Numbered from the stretch's first letter, positions 25,219 through 33,522 are shown. The stretch is DNA of 64,000 bases from G963663315 sp963665165 (GCA_963665165.1 OY761989.1:1116001-1180000), one strand, 5' to 3'. Notes: generated by a model from the sequence alone, not told the origin. Program-made: numbers and translations.

Positions 25219-26772
25219 TTGAACTGGCAAAAAATTCTTATCCTCGATTTTGGCGCACAGTATACGCAGCTGATCGGCCGGTGCATTCGGGAACTCGGGG
25301 TCTATTGCGAGATTTTCCCGTATCACGCCGATTCAGAGGAAATCCGGCAATTCGCTCCCCAGGGTATCGTTCTGTCGGGCAGCCATGCCTCGGTCTACCA
25401 GGATTCCGACACCCGGATCCCTGACATTGTATTCGAATCGGGCTGGCCGGTGCTGGGCATCTGTTATGGAATGCAGGCCCTGGTAAACCAACTCGGCGGT
25501 TCGGTGGAAATAGCGGACCACCACGAGTATGGACAGGCCCAGGTCAGTACCTGCAAACCAAGCCGATTGTGCGGCCCCGCCGACCAGGAACTGTCGGTCT
25601 GGATGAGCCACGGCGACCAGGTGACCCGATTGCCGGACGGATTCGAGGTCGTCGGCAGGACGGCGACCTGTCCCTTCGCCGTCATTGCAGATGAAAACAG
25701 AAGTTACTATGGCGTGCAGTTCCACCCCGAAGTCACCCATACCACCGAAGGCAGATCGATGCTGTCCCGGTTCGTCCATCAAATCTGCGGCTGTGGTTCC
25801 GACTGGGTTCCAGCCAACATTATTGAAAGCCAGTTGCAATGGATTCGTGACCAGGTGGGGGATGACGAAGTGATTCTCGGGTTGTCAGGCGGGGTCGATT
25901 CCTCGGTGGTCGCCGCATTGCTGAACACGGCGATCGGCGACCAGTTGACCTGTATATTCATAGATACCGGATTGCTCCGGCTCCATGAAGGTGACCAGGT
26001 GATGCAGACGTTCGCCAGCGCCATGGGAGTCCGAGTGATCAGAGTGGACGCTGGCGACCAGTTTTTCGACCGGCTTGAGGGAGTGACCGACCCGGAGCGG
26101 AAACGGAAGATAATCGGCAATCTGTTCGTGGAAATATTCCAGCGTGAAGCAAACCGGATCGGCAACGCCAAATGGCTGGCCCAGGGCACCATTTATCCGG
26201 ATGTGATCGAATCCGCCGGTCACCGGCGCTCCGGGAAATCCGCGCAGGCAAAGGTCATCAAATCCCACCATAACGTAGGCGGCCTGCCGGAAGACATGTC
26301 CCTGAAACTGCTTGAACCGCTGCGCGAATTATTCAAGGACGAGGTACGCAGGATCGGCGTGGAACTGGGAATTCCGCCGCAAATGGTCAACCGGCATCCC
26401 TTCCCCGGACCGGGGCTGGGCGTCAGGATACTGGGCGAGGTCAAGGCGCAGTATGCGGAAATCCTGCGTCAGGCCGATGCGATTTTCCTGGACGAGCTGC
26501 ATAAAAACGACTTGTACGACAAAACCAGCCAGGCTTTTGCCGTGTTTCTGCCGGTGAAATCGGTCGGTGTGGTTGGTGATAACAGGGCCTACGAATACGT
26601 CATCGCGCTTCGCGCCGTTGAAACCACCGACTTCATGACCGCGAACTGGGCGCATCTCCCGTACCCGGTACTGGCAAAGGTTTCCAACCGAATCATCAAC
26701 GAAGTGCGCGGCATCAGCCGGGTCACCTACGACATCTCCGGCAAGCCTCCCGCCACCATAGAGTGGGAGTGA
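25219..26772 (+). CDS. guaA: GMP synthase (glutamine-hydrolysing)
   Basis: Aminates XMP to GMP. The N-terminal class I glutamine amidotransferase has ILILDFGAQYTQLIGR, the nucleophile in LGICYGMQ and the HxE of VQFHPEVTH. The PP-loop ATPase is LGLSGGVDSSVVAALL, and the C-terminal dimerisation domain contains FPGPGLGVRILGE and ends PPATIEWE. TTG 25219 gives MNWQKILILDFG, 517 residues, close to the family. The open frame extends to ATG 25129 inside guaB, but those residues are not family-like. Confidence 0.95.
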   Translation: MNWQKILILDFGAQYTQLIGRCIRELGVYCEIFPYHADSEEIRQFAPQGIVLSGSHASVYQDSDTRIPDIVFESGWPVLGICYGMQALVNQLGGSVEIADHHEYGQAQVSTCKPSRLCGPADQELSVWMSHGDQVTRLPDGFEVVGRTATCPFAVIADENRSYYGVQFHPEVTHTTEGRSMLSRFVHQICGCGSDWVPANIIESQLQWIRDQVGDDEVILGLSGGVDSSVVAALLNTAIGDQLTCIFIDTGLLRLHEGDQVMQTFASAMGVRVIRVDAGDQFFDRLEGVTDPERKRKIIGNLFVEIFQREANRIGNAKWLAQGTIYPDVIESAGHRRSGKSAQAKVIKSHHNVGGLPEDMSLKLLEPLRELFKDEVRRIGVELGIPPQMVNRHPFPGPGLGVRILGEVKAQYAEILRQADAIFLDELHKNDLYDKTSQAFAVFLPVKSVGVVGDNRAYEYVIALRAVETTDFMTANWAHLPYPVLAKVSNRIINEVRGISRVTYDISGKPPATIEWE

Positions 26773-26801
26773 TTTCCTGATCCGGGCATTCCTTTCGTTA
26801 T

Positions 26802-26960
26802 TCAATAACGTCCCTTCGCGATTACTTCAGCTATGGGTTCGCTGACCTGTGTCGGCTGCAAGCGCATCAAGTGTTGAAGGGCCTTGTTTCGTCTGTTGAT
26901 ATAGTCGTCCGGAAGCGCATTACTGGCTTGTTTGTTTACTTCGACCATCGTAACTTTCAT
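26802..26960 (-). CDS. shortened copy of the Phd-like antitoxin
   Basis: A 52-residue frame beginning MKVTMVEVNKQAS and continuing NALPDDYINRRNKALQHL, ending AEVIAKGRY. Both ends are nearly identical to the antitoxin at 27565-27807, but the middle (about residues 14-40 of the full copy) is deleted in frame. The upstream region is also duplicated, including CTCC (minus GGAG) and one ATATACGTAATA element. The N-terminal DNA-binding fold is disrupted, so it is unlikely to bind DNA normally, though it keeps the toxin-binding C-terminus. Probably a decaying duplicate. Confidence 0.6.
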   Translation of the reverse strand: MKVTMVEVNKQASNALPDDYINRRNKALQHLMRLQPTQVSEPIAEVIAKGRY

Positions 26961-27020
26961 CCGGGGATCTCTCCTGCATATACGTAATAGTAATCATGAC
27001 AGTATATCAATTCTATTCCT

Positions 27021-27089
27021 CGCAGTTTTGCTAATCCCGGGTTGCTTGTGAATACCAGCAGACGAAGTTGCCGACACTCGGTTCCAGCG
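27021..27089. repeat. left copy of the island-flanking direct repeat
   Basis: 69 bases that align without gaps to 33709-33777 with about ten mismatches. Both are the 3' end of a Rieske oxygenase gene on the minus strand, so they are direct repeats about 6.7 kb apart. The toxin-antitoxin and restriction-modification genes lie between them. Confidence 0.75.
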
Positions 27090-27100
27090 GGTCGAAAACA
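27031..27100 (-). pseudogene. C-terminal remnant of a Rieske oxygenase gene
   Basis: On the minus strand this reads VFDPLEPSVGNFVCWYSQAT followed by RD and TAG (27033-27031). The intact Rieske protein ends SALEPSVGNFACWYSEVTRD, so this is the tail of a close homologue or an older duplicate. Nothing upstream of about 27100 continues the similarity. It lies just downstream of the PIN-toxin stop. Confidence 0.75.
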
Positions 27101-27116
27101 GGCACATTCGCGTTGT

Positions 27117-27575
27117 TCAAGTTTCGAATAATCTGTATTTTACCTTGTCTGACGATTTCCTCATTGCCTTGTCCAGAGTGGCAATGGGGCAGGATTGCTT
27201 CAATGCCAGCATTATGTAGGCAGCGTCATACGCGGATACATCGTGAGTGTGGGAGAATTCATACAAACTCGCCGGTGTTTCCGAGTCACGAATTACTGTG
27301 GATAAATCAAATAGCCAGATCAATTGATCCGTGCATCGGGATTGTGGCAATTTATCACGCCTGGAGTAAAATTTTACTACAAAAGCTGCTTCACAGACCC
27401 AGACATACGGGACGATGACTTGCAGGTTTTGCGAGCTGATTGCATTCAGAACGCTAGACGCAAAGGTTTGATCTGCATCGGAACCATCCCGGAATAACCA
27501 GCGCATCATCACGCTGTTATCCACTACGATTGGATTGTCCAGTAACTCATTCTGTTTTAACGTTCTAAATGCCAC
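27117..27575 (-). CDS. PIN-domain (VapC-like) toxin
   Basis: A 152-residue protein with the PIN ribonuclease layout: the first acidic site in PIVVDNSVMMRWLF near residue 18, a helical middle, and VSAYDAAYIMLALKQSCPIA, with the later aspartates (YDA and the TLDKA segment). VapC toxins cut tRNA or rRNA when not bound to their antitoxin. It overlaps the Phd-like antitoxin by 11 bases, the usual arrangement. The frame is intact and ends beside the Rieske remnant. Confidence 0.8.
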   Translation of the reverse strand: MAFRTLKQNELLDNPIVVDNSVMMRWLFRDGSDADQTFASSVLNAISSQNLQVIVPYVWVCEAAFVVKFYSRRDKLPQSRCTDQLIWLFDLSTVIRDSETPASLYEFSHTHDVSAYDAAYIMLALKQSCPIATLDKAMRKSSDKVKYRLFET

Positions 27576-27807
27576 GATGACGTCCCTTCGCGATGACTTC
27601 AGCTATGGGTTCGTTGACCTGTGTCGGCTGCAAGCGCAATAAATGTTGAAGGGCCTTGTTTCGCCTGTTGATATGGTCATCCGGAAGCGCACGGATTTCA
27701 GCAATGGGCCTGCCATGTTTATAAATAATTGCCGATTCACCGCTTTCAGAAACCTGATTAACGATATTGTTGGCTTGTTTGTTTACTTCGGCCATTGTAA
27801 CTTTCAT
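27565..27807 (-). CDS. Phd/YefM-like antitoxin
   Basis: An 80-residue protein. The N-terminal half MAEVNKQANNIVNQVSESGE with AIIYKHGRPIAEIRAL matches the Phd/YefM DNA-binding fold (the K.G.P.A.I motif). The C-terminal half is the toxin-binding tail. AAGGAG lies ten bases before ATG 27807. A shortened duplicate is at 26802-26960. Confidence 0.82.
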   Translation of the reverse strand: MKVTMAEVNKQANNIVNQVSESGESAIIYKHGRPIAEIRALPDDHINRRNKALQHLLRLQPTQVNEPIAEVIAKGRHRGI

Positions 27808-27824
27808 CCGGAAACTTCTCCTTT

Positions 27825-27848
27825 ATATACGTAATAATATACGTAATA
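27825..27848 (-). promoter_or_regulatory. tandem operator-like repeats upstream of the antitoxin
   Basis: ATATACGTAATA occurs twice back to back (27825-27836, 27837-27848), each with a TACGTA palindrome core. They lie between the antitoxin ribosome site and a TTGATA-like -35 (minus strand, around 27857-27862), so they overlap the core promoter. The duplicated copy upstream of 26960 has the same 12-mer once, at 26978-26989. This fits autoregulation by the antitoxin. The rest of 27849-28050 holds no recognisable gene. Confidence 0.5.
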
Positions 27849-28031
27849 ATAACCATGACAGTATATCAAGTCAACAGGAAATATTGGGTGCTGTAGCAGC
27901 AAAATGATAATGTCTGTCCCCGTTCTTCAAACCCGAACGAATACCCTTTCAAACTTGAGAAGGTCGCCTGATCTCACAGCCTCACATATACTGAACCGAT
28001 ATCCCCTGCGACATTACCGAGGTGCGTATAC

Positions 28032-28037
28032 TATAAT
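28032..28037 (+). promoter_or_regulatory. -10 box of the methyltransferase operon
   Basis: TATAAT at 28032-28037 lies 14 bases before ATG 28051 and about 100 before the methyltransferase start. An AGGA site (28043-28046) follows it. No strong -35 is seen. Confidence 0.4.
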
Positions 28038-28050
28038 CCGACAGGAACTT

Positions 28051-28149
28051 ATGTGGCAAAGCGCTGAAGTCGGGGGCGAGTACAAGCGCCTCAAATATCG
28101 GGAACAGATCGCCAACGGGCTTGATTCGGGAGCAAACCCTTGTCTTTGA
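28051..28149 (+). CDS. possible 32-residue leader ORF before the methyltransferase
   Basis: ATG 28051 preceded by AGGA opens a 32-codon frame starting MWQSAEVGGEYKRLKYREQI and ending at TGA 28147-28149, overlapping the methyltransferase TTG start (28140) by ten bases. The overlap suggests translational coupling or a leader or control peptide. I recognise no family. It could be fortuitous. Confidence 0.3.
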   Translation: MWQSAEVGGEYKRLKYREQIANGLDSGANPCL

Positions 28150-29201
28150 ATGAAAACCTGCGAAAAGCCAAGCGGCAAAAGAACGACGAGTTCTACACGC
28201 AGCTTTCCGACATCGAGAACGAGCTCCGCCACTACACCGAACATTTCCGGGACAAGGTTGTGTACTGCAATTGCGATGATCCCCGCATCTCCAACTTCTT
28301 CCATTACTTCTCGTACAACTTCGAGCGCCTGGGCCTGAAGAAACTCATCACCGCGTGCTACCGGAACCAGGAACGCGACCTGTTCAGCCGTCACGATTCG
28401 GAGCGGGCGATATGGCTCGAATACAAGGGGAACGCGAAGGGCGGCAGAGTGCCCGATGTTGGGGATATTGGAATCCGTGAGTTCGACAGGGACGGGGATT
28501 TCCGTAGCCCGGAATGCATCGAGCTTCTGGAGCAGGCGGACATCGTGGTGACCAATCCGCCGTTTTCGCTGTTCCGCGAATACGTCGCCCAACTGGTGCA
28601 GTACGACAAGAAGTTCCTGATCGTGGGGGGTCAGAACGCCGTCACCTACAAGGAGATTTTTCCTCTGATCATGGACAACAGAATGTGGCTTGGTGTCACC
28701 CCGAAGGGCCAAGATATGCTGTTCGATGTGCCGAAGGGCTACGCGCAGGAATTGGTGATGACCGCCAAGGAGGGGAGCGCCTATAGAATCGTCGAGGGGG
28801 TTATCAAGGGACGTTTGGGCAATGCGGCCTGGTTCACCAATCTCGACCACCAAAAGCGCCACGAGGAATTGATCCTCTACAAGCGGTACTCACCGGAGGA
28901 ATACCCGCCCTACGACAACTACGATGCGATCAATGTGGACAGGGTCGCCGAAATCCCGATGGATTGGTACGGGGCGATGGGAGTGCCGGTCACGTTTCTG
29001 GACAAGCACAATCCGGAGCAGTTTGAGATTTTGGGGATAACAGACAGGGACAACCGCTACGGCCTGAAAACAAGAAAATACACATTGGCAGATGCGTCCA
29101 ACTATAACGACTTGAATGGGGAAGGAGGTGTTATAAAAGCGGGAGGAAAATACAAGCGCACTTATAGGCGCATTCTAATTAAGAAAGTACTGCCAAAATG
29201 A
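28140..29201 (+). CDS. EcoRI-family adenine-specific DNA methyltransferase
   Basis: 353 residues resembling the MT-EcoRI family (N6-adenine methylation). The N-terminus LRKAKRQKNDEFYTQLSDIE and CNCDDPRISNFFHYF are family hallmarks. The catalytic motif IV is TNPPF in ADIVVTNPPFSLFREYV near residues 133-150. It starts at TTG 28140 with GGGAG seven bases upstream; a stop at 28122 excludes a longer frame. It overlaps the DUF262-HNH gene by four bases (ATGA), so the two are translated together and probably form one modification-restriction pair. Target sequence unknown. Confidence 0.88.
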   Translation: MSLNENLRKAKRQKNDEFYTQLSDIENELRHYTEHFRDKVVYCNCDDPRISNFFHYFSYNFERLGLKKLITACYRNQERDLFSRHDSERAIWLEYKGNAKGGRVPDVGDIGIREFDRDGDFRSPECIELLEQADIVVTNPPFSLFREYVAQLVQYDKKFLIVGGQNAVTYKEIFPLIMDNRMWLGVTPKGQDMLFDVPKGYAQELVMTAKEGSAYRIVEGVIKGRLGNAAWFTNLDHQKRHEELILYKRYSPEEYPPYDNYDAINVDRVAEIPMDWYGAMGVPVTFLDKHNPEQFEILGITDRDNRYGLKTRKYTLADASNYNDLNGEGGVIKAGGKYKRTYRRILIKKVLPK

Positions 29202-30292
29202 AAATTGATCTGCATGAAATCACAGTCCGCGACCTTGTGGAGGGCTACCATGACGACGGCGAAGGCGGGGTGCGGGGCTACGGCGGTAAACTCGACATCC
29301 GCCCACCGTTCCAGCGCGAATTCGTTTACAAGGACAAGCAGCGCGATGCGGTGATTGAGACAATCAACAAGGGTTTCCCGCTCAATGTGATGTATTGGGC
29401 TGTGCGCCAGGACGGAACGTATGAGGTCATCGACGGTCAGCAGCGCACGATCTCAGCCGCTCAGTATGTGAAAGGCGACTTCTCTGTTGACGGGCGGTAT
29501 TTCCACAACCTGCAAGACGACGAGCAGGAGCGGATTCTCGATTACCCGTTGCAGGTTTATGTCTGTGAGGGGAGCGCCAGCGAGAAGCTGGCCTGGTTCG
29601 AGATTATCAACATTGCAGGCGAAAGGCTGACCGGGCAGGAGTTACGGAATGCGGTCTATGCCGGCCCATGGGTGTCCGATGCCAAACGGCATTTCAGCCG
29701 GAAGGGGGCTGCCTGCCCGGCCTATGCAATCGGCAGCCGGTATGTGAATGGGAGGGCGGAGCGGCAAGAGTACCTTGAAACCGCGATCCAATGGATCAAG
29801 GATGAGGCCCAGACGGTCGAGGAGTACATGGCCACGCATCAGCACGACAAGACTGCAACCGCCTTGTGGAGCCACTTCCAGGCGGTAATCAACCGGGTGG
29901 AAGCGGTTTTTCCGCACTATCGCAATCCAATGAAAGGCGTGGATTGGGGCGGGCTTTATGGACAACTTCAGGACGAGAGCCTGGACCCCGAAGGGCTTGA
30001 GGCTGACATCGTCCGCCTGATGATGGACGACGATGTGACGAAGAAGGCGGGTATCTACGCCTATCTGCTCACTGGTGAGGAAAGGTATTTGAATATCCGC
30101 GCCTTCACCCCTGCCATGAAGCAGGAGGCGTTCGAGAGGCAGAACGGTGTTTGCGAGGTATGCACGAAGACGTTTGAGATTTCGGAGATGGAGGCCGATC
30201 ATATCGACCCTTGGGCGGAAGGTGGCAAGACAATCCCGGAGAACTGTCAAATGTTGTGCAAGCCTTGCAATCGCAGGAAATCCAACAAATGA
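29198..30292 (+). CDS. DUF262 (GmrSD-N/ParB-like) plus HNH endonuclease protein
   Basis: 364 residues. The N-terminal DUF262 domain has PPFQREFVYKDKQRDAVIE and the NTP-binding motif VIDGQQRTISA near residues 83-93. The C-terminus (about 310-364) is an HNH nuclease with CEVC, EADHIDPWAEGGKTIPENCQ and LCKPCNRRK, so all zinc cysteines and the catalytic histidine are present. DUF262 proteins include GmrS, BrxU and SspE, which cut modified or phage DNA using NTP. Here the partner is an EcoRI-type adenine methyltransferase overlapping by four bases, which suggests a restriction role against unmethylated DNA. This is inference. Confidence 0.85.
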   Translation: MKIDLHEITVRDLVEGYHDDGEGGVRGYGGKLDIRPPFQREFVYKDKQRDAVIETINKGFPLNVMYWAVRQDGTYEVIDGQQRTISAAQYVKGDFSVDGRYFHNLQDDEQERILDYPLQVYVCEGSASEKLAWFEIINIAGERLTGQELRNAVYAGPWVSDAKRHFSRKGAACPAYAIGSRYVNGRAERQEYLETAIQWIKDEAQTVEEYMATHQHDKTATALWSHFQAVINRVEAVFPHYRNPMKGVDWGGLYGQLQDESLDPEGLEADIVRLMMDDDVTKKAGIYAYLLTGEERYLNIRAFTPAMKQEAFERQNGVCEVCTKTFEISEMEADHIDPWAEGGKTIPENCQMLCKPCNRRKSNK

Positions 30293-30385
30293 GTGCACAG
30301 GGGCATAGAGAGGGCAGGCCCAAGCTCGTCGGCGGGGTAAGCTTGTTCATGCTTTTGCTGTCAGGGAGTTGTAGCAGTGGTCGGG

Positions 30386-30413
30386 CGTGCCGGGGCTCGG
30401 GTGCGGTTTTTTT
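30386..30413 (+). terminator. possible terminator after the DUF262-HNH gene
   Basis: CGTGCC (30386-30391) can pair with GGTGCG (30400-30405), including two G-T pairs, followed by seven T at 30407-30413. Stem strength is modest. It would separate the two restriction-modification operons. The surrounding gap 30293-30503 holds nothing else recognisable except the -10 box below. Confidence 0.35.
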
Positions 30414-30424
30414 GTTTAGTTGTG

Positions 30425-30430
30425 TATAAT
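30425..30430 (+). promoter_or_regulatory. -10 box upstream of the C5-methyltransferase
   Basis: TATAAT in an AT-rich stretch, 74 bases before ATG 30504, directly after the T-run of the possible terminator. No clear -35 is visible. Confidence 0.35.
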
Positions 30431-30503
30431 CCTCAACACAAATTTTAGCTCACCAGCACCAAATATTGCACTGTGCCTGCGCAATATTGACTTGACATTG
30501 ACC

Positions 30504-31571
30504 ATGAGAGAACGCATTAATCCAATCAGTGTGCATGCATTCGACATGTTCTGTAGTGTTGGTGGCTTAACCTACGGATTACAGCAGGCTGGATTGAAGG
30601 TTAATGCGGGACTGGATGTTGATGCGTCATGTCGTTATGCCTATGAGAAAAACTGTGACGCTTCTTTTATGGAAGCGGATATCAGGGACATTTCCTATTC
30701 TGATATTTCTGATCATTTCAATGAGGCAAAGTACCGTGTCCTAGTAGGCTGTGCACCCTGTCAGCCATTCTCCAGTCTTGCATCAAGCAGAAAGCTGCAT
30801 GAATCAGACCACAGGTGGACTCTGATCAATGAGTTTTTGAGAGTGATTCTTGATGGTCGCCCGGAGGTCGTTTCAATGGAAAATGTGCCCAAACTCATAA
30901 AGCAACCTGTTTACAGGGAGTTCAAACGGAGATTAAGTAATGTGGGATATCACATTTCCGAGGACATTGTCGCCTGCTCCAGATTCGGCGTTCCGCAAAG
31001 CCGTCGTCGTCTGGTCATGCTGGGGTCCTTGTTGGGCAAGGTTGATATGCCGGAACCTGAATCCGTGGAGCCCAAAACAGTCAGACACATAATTGGTAGT
31101 CTTCCCTGTCTTCAACATGGGGAAAGTAGCGGTGCTGATCCATTGCATGTGTGTTCAAGGCTGGACCCTGTCAACCTGAAGCGCATTCAGGCTTCAAGAC
31201 CTGGTGGCAGTTGGCTGCGGGACTGGACAGATGACCTATTGCCAAATTGCTATAGGAAAGACAGTGGCAAAACCTATGGCAGTGTCTACGGTCGTATGCA
31301 GTGGGATGCGTTGGCACCTACAATCACTACACAGTTTTACCGCTATGGGACGGGTCGTTTCGGGCATCCGGACCAGGATCGGGCCATCAGCTTGCGGGAA
31401 GGAGCACTTCTCCAGACATTTCCCGAAGATTACCAGTTCCTTGTGCCTGGGAACTTTTCATTCAATGTCATTGGCCGTCACATCGGGAATGCCGTACCGC
31501 CTTCTCTGGCTTTTGCTATCGGTAAAGCGATTAACTGTCATTTGAAAGCGAGAGACGAAAAAGGTGTCTGA
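30504..31571 (+). CDS. DNA (cytosine-5-)-methyltransferase
   Basis: 355 residues with the ordered C5-MTase motifs: I FDMFCSVGGLTYGL, IV GCAPCQPFSS with the catalytic cysteine, VI VVSMENVPK, VIII RFGVPQSRRRLV, and IX/X APTITTQFY with IGNAVPPSLA. ATG 30504 starts just before motif I; upstream in-frame residues are not family-like. Base composition is more AT-rich than the surrounding core genes. The stop overlaps the GTG start of the GHKL gene by eight bases, so the two form one operon. Recognition sequence unknown. Confidence 0.93.
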   Translation: MRERINPISVHAFDMFCSVGGLTYGLQQAGLKVNAGLDVDASCRYAYEKNCDASFMEADIRDISYSDISDHFNEAKYRVLVGCAPCQPFSSLASSRKLHESDHRWTLINEFLRVILDGRPEVVSMENVPKLIKQPVYREFKRRLSNVGYHISEDIVACSRFGVPQSRRRLVMLGSLLGKVDMPEPESVEPKTVRHIIGSLPCLQHGESSGADPLHVCSRLDPVNLKRIQASRPGGSWLRDWTDDLLPNCYRKDSGKTYGSVYGRMQWDALAPTITTQFYRYGTGRFGHPDQDRAISLREGALLQTFPEDYQFLVPGNFSFNVIGRHIGNAVPPSLAFAIGKAINCHLKARDEKGV

Positions 31572-33522
31572 AAAATACGATCTGAATATTGACTTGAATG
31601 TACTCAATCATTTGGGTCTGAACCTATACAGCAATGTTCCGGCTGTGTTGTCCGAGTTGATTGCCAATGCCTGGGATGCTGATGCGACGAAAGTGACTGT
31701 CTGCATAAAAACCGAACCTGATAACCAGAAAATTATTGTGCAGGACGATGGTTGTGGAATGGACAGTAAGGACTTGCAGCAGAAGTATTTGACTGTGGGT
31801 TATCAAAGAAGGACGGATAGTTCCGGGGACCGGACACCAGCTAAACAACGTCCGGTTATGGGTAGAAAAGGGATTGGTAAATTATCTGTTTTTTCCATTG
31901 CGAGGGAAATAACAGTCATAACCAAAAAAGAGAATGACAAGCTTTTGGCAATCCGATTGAATGTTGAAGATATTCAGGAATCCATAAAGAAACAGCAAAC
32001 CTACCATCCCGAAGTCATAGGTCAACCATCGGATATTATACTTGGTGATTCAGGCACGGTACTGATTCTTGACAACCTAAAAAAGAGGGTAAATGAGTCG
32101 CTTGGAGGTCATTTGCGGCAGCGTGTAGCCCGCCGCTTCTCAATCATTGACACAGACTTCAAAGTATTCGTCAACAATGACGAAATAACGCTGGCAGACA
32201 GGAATTATTTCGGCAAGCTCGAATATGTCATGGTCTACAAGGATTTTGACACAAAGAAATTTAACCTGGGCGGGGAGTGTATTAGCACTCGTCCCCATTT
32301 ATTGAAAGACGGCGGGTCATCGTATTCCATCGGTGGCTGGATAGGCTTGGTCAGAGAGTCAGGGGCATTGCAAAGCGACGGTGATAATCTAAACAAGATA
32401 TCCATCCTGACCAGAGGGAAACTTGCGCTGGAAGACATTCTGGATTCATATCGCGAAGGCGGATTGTATACAAAATACGTTATCGGAGAATTGGAAGCGG
32501 ACTTTCTTGACCTGACCGAAAAAGAGGATATTGCTACTTCAAGCAGACAGGACTTCATTCAAAACGATGCGAGATTTGAGAAGCTCAGAAGTTTTGTTGA
32601 ACAAGAGTTGAGGGTTTTGAAACAGGAACGAGTAAAACTAAAGGATAGCGAGGGAGAAGCAAGGGCACGGGAAATCCCCGCCATCAGCGAATGGTACGAT
32701 GGGCTCGGAAGCGATTCGAGAACTGAAGCAAAAAAACTGTTCGGAAAAATCAACCAGATTGCCACTGATCAAGAACATCGAAAAACACTTTACAAGCATG
32801 GGGTACTGGCTTTTGAACACTTGCAGCATAAGGAAAAACTGAATCAGTTGGAGCAACTCGACATCAATAATCTTGAAGCTGCTGTCCAACTTTTTTCGGA
32901 ACTTGATGATATTGAAGCGTCCTGGTATTACCAGATTACCGAGGGTCGGCTGGATGTTATCAAAAAACTGACAGCAGACGTAGCTGAGAATGCGCTGGAA
33001 AAAGTTATTCAGAAGCATATCTATAACCATCTGTGGCTAATTGACCCTTCATGGGACAGGGCTACAGAAACGCCCTCTATGGAACAAACCGTTACCGCTG
33101 AATTCAATAAGCTTTCTGAAAATTTGACCCCGGAAGAAAGAAAAGGCCGTATAGATATTCGATATAAAAAGACATCCGGGAAACACATAATTATTGAGTT
33201 GAAAAGGGCATCTGTACAAATAGCAGATTCTGCCCTGATGGGGCAGGTGGACAAATATATAAAGGCACTCAGAAAGCAACTCAACAATGCGAATGAAGGC
33301 GGGCCTGTGGAAGCGATCTGCCTGATTGGAAAGGATCTGACTGATTGGGATGATCGAGAATCTCGAGAACGGTCTGAAAATAGTTTAGCCGCAAAAAATA
33401 TCCGGGTAGTTACATATAAGCAATTGATAAAAGATACAGAGGAGAGCTACAAAAACTATCTTGATAAAGCCAGGGATAAAGGACGCATAAAGCGGTTATT
33501 GGATGAGATTGAGGATAGTTGA
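31564..33522 (+). CDS. GHKL-ATPase protein with a C-terminal nuclease-like domain
   Basis: 652 residues, GTG start. The N-terminal GHKL (Hsp90/MutL-like) ATPase has ELIANAWDADATKV (N box), VQDDGCGMD (G1) and MGRKGIGKLSVFSIA (G2). A helical middle follows. The C-terminal region near 535-565 reads GRIDIRYKKTSGKHIIIELK, which fits a PD-(D/E)xK core (D ... ExK). Related GHKL proteins act as restriction subunits beside C5-methyltransferases (for example families named BbrUIII/HgiDII); this assignment is from memory and unverified. It is coupled to the C5-methyltransferase by an eight-base overlap and is AT-rich like its partner. It could act as an ATP-gated restriction enzyme. Confidence 0.78.
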   Translation: MSEKYDLNIDLNVLNHLGLNLYSNVPAVLSELIANAWDADATKVTVCIKTEPDNQKIIVQDDGCGMDSKDLQQKYLTVGYQRRTDSSGDRTPAKQRPVMGRKGIGKLSVFSIAREITVITKKENDKLLAIRLNVEDIQESIKKQQTYHPEVIGQPSDIILGDSGTVLILDNLKKRVNESLGGHLRQRVARRFSIIDTDFKVFVNNDEITLADRNYFGKLEYVMVYKDFDTKKFNLGGECISTRPHLLKDGGSSYSIGGWIGLVRESGALQSDGDNLNKISILTRGKLALEDILDSYREGGLYTKYVIGELEADFLDLTEKEDIATSSRQDFIQNDARFEKLRSFVEQELRVLKQERVKLKDSEGEARAREIPAISEWYDGLGSDSRTEAKKLFGKINQIATDQEHRKTLYKHGVLAFEHLQHKEKLNQLEQLDINNLEAAVQLFSELDDIEASWYYQITEGRLDVIKKLTADVAENALEKVIQKHIYNHLWLIDPSWDRATETPSMEQTVTAEFNKLSENLTPEERKGRIDIRYKKTSGKHIIIELKRASVQIADSALMGQVDKYIKALRKQLNNANEGGPVEAICLIGKDLTDWDDRESRERSENSLAAKNIRVVTYKQLIKDTEESYKNYLDKARDKGRIKRLLDEIEDS

